This document shows positions 7,200 to 13,731 of a stretch of DNA of 14,884 nt, piece by piece. The stretch lies in contig JACPYZ010000038.1 in the NCBI GenBank assembly GCA_016195765.1, positions 1-14,884 on the forward strand. The letters are read 5' to 3'. This stretch comes from Candidatus Curtissbacteria bacterium (lineage in GTDB: Bacteria > Patescibacteriota > Microgenomatia > Curtissbacterales > GWA2-41-24). The translations under genes were made by a program, and so were the position numbers. The notes beneath the pieces are model-generated. The model saw only the letters and a list, made by a program, of their open reading frames with translations, made no database searches and was not told the DNA's origin. Every line of letters begins with the position of its first letter. The stretch's first letter is position 1.

Positions 7200-8459
7200 A
7201 TGGCAATTTTTGAAATAGAAGGTGGTGCTCCCCTATCTGGCAAAGTAAAAATAGCAGGTAACAAAAATTCAGTCCTGCCAATAATGGCAGCATGCCTACT
7301 AACTGACGAAGTTTGTACCATTAAAAATGTTCCTCAAATCTCAGATGTCGATGTTATGATCACACTTCTGGAAATTGCTGGGGCGCAAGTTAAAAAACAG
7401 GATACTGGTATCTTAGAAATAAATGCAGCCAATATTAAATCAACAGATTTCCCCCAAGAACTAACAGAAAAGTTAAGAGCCGCTGTCCTCTTACTTGGTC
7501 CAATGATCGCAAGAGCTGGAGAAGTTAGTATGGGCTACCCTGGCGGAGATATCATTGGTAGAAGACCACTAGAAACTCATGTACAAGTCCTTGAAACATT
7601 AGGCGCAAAAATAACACGAGCAGATGACAAATTAAGCGCAAAAGCAGAAAAACTAAAAGGAACAGAAATTTTCTTGCAGGAGGCTTCCGTTACAGCAACT
7701 GAAAACGCAATAATGGCAGCCGTAGTTGCACAAGGCCAAACAATTATCAAAAGAGCAGCATCAGAACCTCATGTTGTCGATCTTTGTCGTTTCCTCAAAG
7801 TCCTTGGTGCAAAGATTGATGGTGTAGGATCCAATGTTCTAACTATAGATGGTGTAAATAAACTCAGTGGGGGAGAGTATTCAATTCAACCAGACCATAT
7901 TGAGGTTGGTACCTTTATGATTTTGGCAGCAGTCACTGGAAGTGAACTCGAAATTGCACCTATTGAAAAAGAAGATTTAAATATGATTCTTCTTACCTTA
8001 TCCAAGTTTGGCGTCAACTACGACCTAGACGGTAATACCCTAAAAGTTAAAAAGTCTGATCTTAATTCTGTAGAAAAAGTTGTGACAGACGTCTGGCCTG
8101 GTTTTCCAACAGACTTGATGGCTCCAACAATTGTTCTGGCAACTCAATCTAAAGGTGTAACAATCCTACATGATTGGATGTACGAGTCACGCATGTTTTT
8201 TGTGGACAAACTGCTTTCCATGGGGGCAAAAGTAGAAATTGCCGATCCGCATAGAGTTTTGGTCTATGGCCCCAAAAAACTTAGAGGTCAAAAACTAGAT
8301 ACTCCCGATATCCGAGCCGGCATTGCTTTGGTTATCGCCGCGCTTTCGGCAGGCGGAACAAGCCAAATTGCCAAAGCAGAACTTATTGAAAGAGGTTATG
8401 AAAACATTGTGGAAAGATTAAAGGAATTAGGCGCAAATATAAAAAGGATTGATGACTAA
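7200..8459 (+). CDS. murA: UDP-GlcNAc 1-carboxyvinyltransferase MurA, Asp-type active site
   Basis: The protein is 419 residues, the same length as E. coli MurA. It transfers enolpyruvate from PEP to UDP-GlcNAc, the first committed wall step. Key residues fall at near-identical positions: Lys22 in GNKNSVLP, the loop MGYPGGDIIGRRPLETHV (111-128), PDHIEVGTF (231-239), WPGFPTDLMAP with Asp305, DIRAG (370-374) and the RGY Arg398. The catalytic loop Cys (C115 in E. coli, in PGGC) is Asp117 here. Asp at this site is known from Mycobacterium and Chlamydia MurA, where it gives intrinsic fosfomycin resistance. The start at ATG 7200 has AGGAG at 7183-7187, 12 nt upstream, which is long spacing. The gene lies one base after the murB stop and overlaps ddl. 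Confidence 0.96.
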   Translation: MAIFEIEGGAPLSGKVKIAGNKNSVLPIMAACLLTDEVCTIKNVPQISDVDVMITLLEIAGAQVKKQDTGILEINAANIKSTDFPQELTEKLRAAVLLLGPMIARAGEVSMGYPGGDIIGRRPLETHVQVLETLGAKITRADDKLSAKAEKLKGTEIFLQEASVTATENAIMAAVVAQGQTIIKRAASEPHVVDLCRFLKVLGAKIDGVGSNVLTIDGVNKLSGGEYSIQPDHIEVGTFMILAAVTGSELEIAPIEKEDLNMILLTLSKFGVNYDLDGNTLKVKKSDLNSVEKVVTDVWPGFPTDLMAPTIVLATQSKGVTILHDWMYESRMFFVDKLLSMGAKVEIADPHRVLVYGPKKLRGQKLDTPDIRAGIALVIAALSAGGTSQIAKAELIERGYENIVERLKELGANIKRIDD

Positions 8460-9594
8460 GAAACTAAAAGTAGCAGTGGTGTTTGGTGGTCCTTCAACCG
8501 AGCACGATATATCCATAATTACTGGTATCCAGATTATAGAAAATTTAGACGATTCCAAGTACGAACTGATCCCTATATACTGGACAAGAGATAACAAGTT
8601 TCTCACTTGTGAAAGTTATTCCAAACCGAAAGAGATCCTTAAAAATATCACCAACCAAAACATAAACGTTACTTGGGATGTTAATAAAAAAGCCCTCAAG
8701 TTAAATTCCCCAAAAGTCTTTTCCAAAAACAAAACCATAATTCCCGATGTGATTATCCCGGGCTTGCATGGTAATCCGGGCGAAGGTGGAGATTTCCAGG
8801 GACTGCTAGAAATCTTTGACGTTCCTTATGCCGGGTCTTCGATGGGCAGCTCCTTTGTTTCGATGGACAAAAATGTATTCAAGCAACTAATGAAGGCAAA
8901 CAACATAAGCATTTTACCATGGCAAATAATCGAAAAATCCGAAAAAAGCAAAACAAAGATAAAGTTTAAATATCCAGTTATTGCCAAACCCAACAGTCTG
9001 GGTTCCAGCATTGGTGTAAAAAGATGCAACTCGGAAAAAGACCTGAAAGAAGCCTTGGAGCTAATATTTGAATTGGACACAAAAGCAATAGTTGAACCTT
9101 ATGTTGAAGATCTTATAGAGATTAATTGTTCGGTTCTTGGAGACATTGAAAATCAAACCGCTTCTGTTTGCGAAAGACCAGTCGGAAAAGGAGAAATATT
9201 AGACTTTAAAGACAAGTACATGTCTGGCGGAAAATCTAAAGTTGGCAAAAAAGTTTCGGGAATGGCCTCTCTTGATCGCATTATTCCAGCAGACATTCCG
9301 GAAAAGCTTTCAAAGTCGGTCCAAGAAATTTGCAAGGAAGTTTTTCGTATTGCAGGTTGTGCCGGCATTGTTCGTATAGACTGTATCTATTCAAAAAAAA
9401 CTAAAAAGCTTGTTGTAAACGAAATAAATTCCATACCGGGTTCTTATTCTTTCTATCTATGGGAAGCAACGGGAAAGAGTTTTACGGAAGTTTTGGAAGA
9501 AGCAATTAAAATCGCCTTTGTAAATCACCAAAAAAAACACGAGCTTACAAAAACCTTTGAATCGACAGTTTTAGAAAATTTTCTAGGCAACTAG
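8452..9594 (+). CDS. ddl: D-alanine--D-alanine ligase
   Basis: This is a 380-residue ATP-grasp ligase making the D-Ala-D-Ala that MurF attaches. Motifs (numbered from the ATG at 8452) are VFGGPSTEHDIS with Glu17, PGLHGNPGEGGDFQGLLE (103-120), the AGSSMGSS and SMDK block (127-140), PVIAKPNSLGSSIGV (175-189), the omega-loop DFKDKY (251-256), GIVRIDCIY (305-313) and NEINSIPGS (323-331) with metal ligands Asp310, Glu324 and Asn326. Lys-Tyr in the omega-loop (Tyr256) is the Tyr type associated with D-Ala-D-Ala rather than D-Ala-D-lactate. A TTG at 8449 would add one residue, but the ATG is the more likely start. It overlaps the murA stop by 8 bp. It is longer than E. coli DdlB (306) and closer to DdlA/VanA size. 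Confidence 0.94.
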   Translation: MTKKLKVAVVFGGPSTEHDISIITGIQIIENLDDSKYELIPIYWTRDNKFLTCESYSKPKEILKNITNQNINVTWDVNKKALKLNSPKVFSKNKTIIPDVIIPGLHGNPGEGGDFQGLLEIFDVPYAGSSMGSSFVSMDKNVFKQLMKANNISILPWQIIEKSEKSKTKIKFKYPVIAKPNSLGSSIGVKRCNSEKDLKEALELIFELDTKAIVEPYVEDLIEINCSVLGDIENQTASVCERPVGKGEILDFKDKYMSGGKSKVGKKVSGMASLDRIIPADIPEKLSKSVQEICKEVFRIAGCAGIVRIDCIYSKKTKKLVVNEINSIPGSYSFYLWEATGKSFTEVLEEAIKIAFVNHQKKHELTKTFESTVLENFLGN

Positions 9595-10942
9595 TTAGTG
9601 CCAATAAGTTTCTGGAAGTTCGTTTTGAACAAGAACCACATCCCCAGTTTTAATAATTGTAGAAAGTAATAAAGGAGTTTTGCTAGGACTCTGAGAAAAA
9701 AATATTTGCGTTTTGGAATTTGCCTTTTTGATACCGCGATCTATTGCCTTGTAGAATTGATTTTTAGCAATAACTGCAACTTCAAAGTTTTTAGCAATAA
9801 GCTCTCCAAAAGCTTCGTTTACTACATCTGATTGGCGACCTTGCTCAACAATACCACCAGTAATCAGCACCTTTCTGCCTGCCAGTGACCGAGCATACTC
9901 AAAAGCATTTTTGGCGCTTTCAAAGCTGATATTATAAGAATCGTCAATTACAGTAATACCATTGATACTCGAAACGAGCAGCCTTCTTTCAACTGCTGAA
10001 AGTGATATCAGCACGTCTCTAGCAGCGGCGCGTCCCACACCCAAATCCTGAGACAGATTCCGCCCTGGGGAGTGAAAAACTTTTTATTTTTGCAAAATAT
10101 TGTGACCAGGTTTTTGTGTTTACGGTTTGCACCTTACCCTTACCTTTTAACTGCGGTGCGATTCTATTTTCGGCACTTAGGTAAACAGCGCTCAAGGTTG
10201 GAAAACTAGTTAAAGAAACAAATTCGTGATCAATCGCCTCTGCATTGCCAAACTTTTCTATATGCTGGTCGGCAGTTTTAGTTAAAACTAAAATCTTGGG
10301 TTTAACCAGACCCGCAAGTTCCATTAAGTCACCAGGGAAAAACTCTCCAAGTTCCACAACCAGTGCTTGGGTGTCTGTAGGCATATTTAAAACCTCTTCA
10401 GAAATTCCCAAAAGCGTATTGTAATTACCTTTGGGCGTGAAAGTTTTGTATTTAGACTTCAGGATTTCACTTAGGTAATGTCTGGTTGACGTTTTACCAA
10501 CAGAACCAGCAACTGCAATAATCACGAGTTCTTTCATCGAAATAAGTTTTGAACGAGCTGCCTTAATTTGTTTAGATTTCATTCTGTTTTCCAGGGGGTA
10601 AACCAGAAAACTCGAAAGAACCAAAAAAAGTGGTGTAAAAAAAGTAAAGACAAAAAAAATCAGAAAAAATGCAAGGAGTTTATTAAAGTAAGGCTCAATG
10701 ACAGCAACAGCCAAACAACAGCCAAGCAAAAGTCCCAGCGAAAGAAAATAAAGTGTTCTTGCCTTTAGCGTCCATTGCAAACGGCCTACTTTTTGAAGGC
10801 CTCGTTTGTAAAACCTTGGTCGCACCCAGGAAAGAAAAAATCTATTGTTGTATTCTTCCAGCTGGTATATAAACAAAAAATCCCCGAGCGGAAGAATAAT
10901 ATTGGCAAGTCTACTATTTAATACTCGCAGAATTTTATTCAC
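9595..10942 (-). pseudogene. Membrane-anchored MurF-like Mur ligase, reading frame broken by one base
   Basis: Two overlapping minus-strand frames (10942 to 10019, and about 10060 to 9595) together make one Mur ligase of 448 residues. The N-terminal part has two membrane helices at about 62-84 and 88-115, the P-loop AVAGSVGKTST (143-153), NYNTLLG (173-179), ELGEFFPGDL (197-206) and TKTADQHIEKFGN (221-233). The C-terminal part has PGRNLSQDLGVGRAAA, then VIDDSYNISFESAKNA, LITGGIVEQG, and an ELPETYWH end of a kind I associate with CPR Mur ligases. The break is at the C4 run on the minus strand (plus 10067-10070): dropping one C joins FSL to PGRN exactly. Causes could be a base-calling error, a true mutation or +1 frameshifting at CCC-AGG. 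The GTG start at 10942 overlaps the hydrolase stop (GTGA). A MurF-type reaction is likely but unproven. Confidence 0.8.
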
Positions 10943-11637
10943 CCGACCAAAAACTCCTTTACTTTTGCGCTAAAAAGAATGGGCTTTTCAAGATGAGCAA
11001 AGTGTCCGCATTTAGGGAAAATATATAACTGGCTGTCACGAGAGGTAGAAGATGTCCTTTGCAACGTTTCAACAGAAACTTGATCGTCTTGGTCTCCTCC
11101 TAAAACCAAGGTCGGTACCTCAACCTTTTTAAGATACCGGCTTGTATCAAAGCTCACAGCCTTTAAAAAAATCTCCCTGTTTTGTTCTGTTGTTTCCTTG
11201 TAGTCTTGGGACCTAAGCAAATTAGAAATAAGCGGCACATTTTTAATTCCAGCGTTGCGCACCAAAGAAACGAACGTCCCTTTTTTTGTTTTTTCTGCAA
11301 AAATAGGGGATGAATATAAGATTAATTTTGCAATCGACTTGCTTTGGGCAGCGCAAATTACGGCAATTCTGCCCCCGAACGAATGCCCCAGAAGACTGAA
11401 ACTATTTAATTTAAGTGTTTTAGTGTATTCGTTCACCCATTTGGCGTACCCAAGTGGGCTTTTATCCCCAAGAACTTCTTTATTTTCTCCAAAACCGGGT
11501 AAATCTATAAAAAAACAAGAAAAATCTTTTGAAAGGAGGTCTGCTATCTGTCCCCAACCATCCTTACTTTGTCCCCAACCATGCAAAAACAGTAAATTTG
11601 GTCCTTTCCCCCTCTTAAAGTAGACATTTGAACTCAT
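10939..11637 (-). CDS. Alpha/beta hydrolase
   Basis: This 232-residue alpha/beta-hydrolase-fold protein has no signal peptide or membrane helix. HGWGQS (19-24) is the oxyanion strand. GHSFGG (84-89) gives the nucleophile Ser86. GGDQDDQV (180-187) holds the acid, probably Asp184. GHFAHLEKP (211-219) supplies His212. The triad is therefore complete and an active esterase, thioesterase or lipase-like enzyme is expected; the substrate cannot be told. The ATG at 11637 follows a likely promoter with almost no leader and no Shine-Dalgarno. Its TGA overlaps the GTG of the membrane-anchored Mur ligase by 4 bp (GTGA), so translation of the pair is probably coupled. That hints at a shared envelope role, which is inference only. 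Confidence 0.88.
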   Translation of the reverse strand: MSSNVYFKRGKGPNLLFLHGWGQSKDGWGQIADLLSKDFSCFFIDLPGFGENKEVLGDKSPLGYAKWVNEYTKTLKLNSFSLLGHSFGGRIAVICAAQSKSIAKLILYSSPIFAEKTKKGTFVSLVRNAGIKNVPLISNLLRSQDYKETTEQNREIFLKAVSFDTSRYLKKVEVPTLVLGGDQDDQVSVETLQRTSSTSRDSQLYIFPKCGHFAHLEKPILFSAKVKEFLVG

Positions 11638-11650
11638 GGCGAACCATTAA

Positions 11651-11679
11651 ATTGTACTTCAACCCATAGTTTGTAGCAA
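11651..11679 (-). promoter_or_regulatory. Promoter of the hydrolase / Mur-ligase operon
   Basis: On the minus strand TTGCTA (plus 11674-11679) and TACAAT (plus 11651-11656) are separated by exactly 17 bp. The expected start near 11644 leaves a leader of about 7 nt before the ATG at 11637. Its -35 overlaps the -35 of the divergent promoter at TTGTAGCAA (11671-11679). Confidence 0.6.
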
Positions 11680-11699
11680 GATCAGTTTTAGGGTATAAT
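11671..11699 (+). promoter_or_regulatory. Promoter of the murF-mraY-murL operon
   Basis: TTGTAG (11671-11676) and a perfect TATAAT (11694-11699) are spaced by 17 bp. The predicted start near 11706 leaves about 7 nt before the ATG at 11713, with no Shine-Dalgarno. It fires away from the hydrolase promoter, and the two -35 elements share three bases. Confidence 0.65.
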
Positions 11700-11712
11700 A
11701 ATTGTTTGACCG

Positions 11713-11946
11713 ATGTTAAATTTAAACGTTTATAGGGATACCAGGAGCTGGGTGAAACCAGTTCATATTACAAAAGCGATTGCTGCAAAAACCTACTTAA
11801 AAGCTTTAAGAAATAAAGAAAAAGCGCAAAAAAAGGTCCTTCCTTCACTTCAATGGTCTGACGGGGGCAGGGTGCATAACCACGAAAGCCCTTTGAGTAA
11901 AACAGCATACAGCCATTGCATTTGGATAGTAGACGGGGAATTTTAA
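11713..11946 (+). CDS. Short frame of unknown function, possibly the remnant 5' end of murF
   Basis: This 77-codon frame starts at the ATG just after a good promoter. It reads MLNLNVYRDTRSWVKPVHIT, then a basic segment around 19-44 (KAIAAKTYLKALRNKEKAQKK), with no domain I recognise. The next frame carries the C-terminal two thirds of MurF. The open frame may therefore be what is left of the murF N-terminus after an internal deletion, rather than a separate gene. In another frame at 11861-11893 the DNA reads TGAGCITTKAL, faintly like a Mur ligase P-loop (TGSxGKTTTK) without its Lys. That resemblance is weak and may be chance. No helix or signal peptide is visible. Confidence 0.3.
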   Translation: MLNLNVYRDTRSWVKPVHITKAIAAKTYLKALRNKEKAQKKVLPSLQWSDGGRVHNHESPLSKTAYSHCIWIVDGEF

Positions 11947-12692
11947 ATGCCGACGACCCGCTTGTTGCCAAAATGGCAAACTTTACCGTTGCCAAAACGT
12001 TTCTTTTTGGTGAAAAAGCCCAAAATGGCATTAAAATTTCTCATTTCAAACAAAATATAGATGGCTCCAGCTTCAGAATTCACTACAATGGTGCCCAAGC
12101 AGCAGTCAGCTGGAAAATAGTGGGCAAAGCGCACCTAACCTCTGCATACGCTGCTGCGAGCGTCGGCATCTTGAGCAGCATGACTGTTAAGCAAATTGCC
12201 AAAGGTTTGTCGCAAACAAAGCAACCAGAGCACCGCCTCCAAGTTATCAAAAAAGCCGATTTAACACTAATTGATGACACCTATAATTCTTCGCCTAGAG
12301 CGGCGCTTGAATCGGTTAAAACGTTAATCGATTTAAGTAAAAACAAATACAAAGTTGCTCTTATTGGACAAATGAGAGATCTGGGGGATATTTCGACAAA
12401 AGAACACCAATCTCTTGGCAGAAAAATTGCCAAAACCAGAATCAATTTATTGCTAACTCTTGGGGCTACGGCAAAAGTAATTGGAGAATCTGCCAAAAAA
12501 GCTGGCTTCCGCGGCAAGATTAAAAACTTTGCAACAGTTGGCCAAGCGCTTAAATATCTTAATAACTTAGAAACTTCAAAAGCTGTTATTTTACTAAAAG
12601 CTTCCAGGCACGAACATTTGGAGCGTGTCGTTGCCGGTTTACAGGCAAAATCAACCGCAATATACTGTTTCCATTGCGGTAATTTAAGTTAA
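11916..12692 (+). pseudogene. murF: MurF (UDP-MurNAc-tripeptide:D-Ala-D-Ala ligase), 5'-truncated
   Basis: This frame of about 258 codons holds the second half of MurF: GILNADDPLVAKM (about 8-20), GKAHLTSAYAAASVG (69-83, the usual 'G.HN..NalAA' segment), PEHRLQVI (103-110), LIDDTYNSSPRAALESV (116-132), VALIGQMRDLGD (144-155) and an ILLKASRHEHLERVV segment near the end. These are MurF-specific (HRLQ, DDTYNSsP), so the identity is firm. What is missing is the start: no ATP-binding P-loop and no credible start codon (TTG 11916, or ATG 11973 inside the domain). Only about 76 codons separate the upstream ATG at 11713 from NADD, too few for a P-loop domain. As read, the product could not bind ATP. 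Real deletion or a misassembled stretch between about 11800 and 11935 are both possible. It abuts mraY with no gap. Confidence 0.8.
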
Positions 12693-13724
12693 ATGGCTCA
12701 AATCTTAGGTTTTATCCTCTTATCATTTTTTGCAATTAGTATATTGCTCGTCCCGTTTATAAATGTTCTTTATAAAATCAAACTCCTGCGTCAGGTCCAA
12801 AAAACCAGAGACCCTATGGCAATCAGAACTCCAATTTTTGATAGGTTACATGCCCACAAAGTAGGAACACCAGTTGGGGGAGGCGCCCTGGTAATTTTTG
12901 TAGTAACGGTGCTCTATATGATTGTTGTTAGTATCTTTCCGCATTTAGGCATCGAACAAACAGCAGTTTACCCAATTAAAAAAGAAGTCGAAATATTACT
13001 TTTCACCTTTATTTCTTTTGGGGCTCTTGGCTTGTATGACGACGTTCGCAAAACTTTCGGCATAAAAAAGGTTAGTTTTTGGGGTTTACGTTTTCGCCAC
13101 AAATTCTTAGTTCAGTGGGTGCTAGCACTCGCAATTGCGGCTTTTCTCTATTTCAGCTTAGGCATTCACATTCTAAATGTGCGCTTTGTAGACGTTTTTG
13201 ATCTTGGTATTTTTTATATTCCCTTTGCTGCTTTTGTAATTGTTTCGTTCACCAATGCTGTTAATATTTCCGACGGCCTAGATGGGCTCGCTTCTGGGTT
13301 ACTTCTAATTTGTCTTGTCGCGTTTTTGATGATTTCAGCATCTATTTTAGACACAACCCTTTCCATATTTTTAGGCCTGTGGATAGGCGCCTTAATTGGC
13401 TTTTTATACTTTAATATTTGGCCCGCAAGGGTTTGGCTGGGTGATGTTGGTGCACTGTCTTTTGGTGCGACACTTGCCGTTTGTGGTTTGCTGTTGGGAA
13501 AACCGTTGGCGCTGGCAATAATCGGCGGCATGTTTGTAACAGAAGTTGCCTCCTCGCTAATCCAGCTGTTATCTAAAAAAATTCGTCACAAAAAAGTAAT
13601 GGAAGTTGCACCCTTACATCTGTGGCTCCAATATAAAGGTTGGCAGGAACCAAAAATTGTTTTTAGATTTTGGCTTGCCCAAATTATATTTGTAGCTTTC
13701 GGCCTCTGGCTCTCGTTTTTCTAA
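12693..13724 (+). CDS. mraY: Phospho-MurNAc-pentapeptide translocase MraY
   Basis: This 343-residue polytopic protein, with about ten membrane helices, transfers phospho-MurNAc-pentapeptide from UDP to undecaprenyl phosphate, forming lipid I. Motifs are HAHKVGTPVGGGALV (53-67), GLYDDVRK (113-120) with Asp116/Asp117, TNAVNISDGLDGLASG (187-202), NIWPARVWLGDVGALSFGA (241-259) with catalytic-site Asp251, and APLHLWLQYKGWQE (306-319). In E. coli the last motif is APIHHHYELKGW. Here only the first His (His309) of HHH remains, followed by Leu-Trp. GDVGS is GDVGA. Length is a little under the usual 360. The ATG follows the murF stop directly and there is no Shine-Dalgarno, so translation probably depends on the upstream frame. 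Confidence 0.95.
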   Translation: MAQILGFILLSFFAISILLVPFINVLYKIKLLRQVQKTRDPMAIRTPIFDRLHAHKVGTPVGGGALVIFVVTVLYMIVVSIFPHLGIEQTAVYPIKKEVEILLFTFISFGALGLYDDVRKTFGIKKVSFWGLRFRHKFLVQWVLALAIAAFLYFSLGIHILNVRFVDVFDLGIFYIPFAAFVIVSFTNAVNISDGLDGLASGLLLICLVAFLMISASILDTTLSIFLGLWIGALIGFLYFNIWPARVWLGDVGALSFGATLAVCGLLLGKPLALAIIGGMFVTEVASSLIQLLSKKIRHKKVMEVAPLHLWLQYKGWQEPKIVFRFWLAQIIFVAFGLWLSFF

Positions 13725-13731
13725 ATCGTAA

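Noticed and set aside
8449..8451. TTG as the ddl start, one codon upstream
   Set aside because: The next codon is ATG and gives the usual short lead into the VAVVFGGPSTEH strand.
9190..9230. Ddl as a D-Ala-D-lactate (vancomycin-resistance type) ligase
   Set aside because: The omega-loop has Lys-Tyr, the Tyr type linked to D-Ala-D-Ala, not the Phe of lactate ligases.
11255..11623. Plus-strand open frame of 122 codons within the hydrolase
   Set aside because: It is antisense to a complete alpha/beta hydrolase with intact triad and shows no domain of its own.
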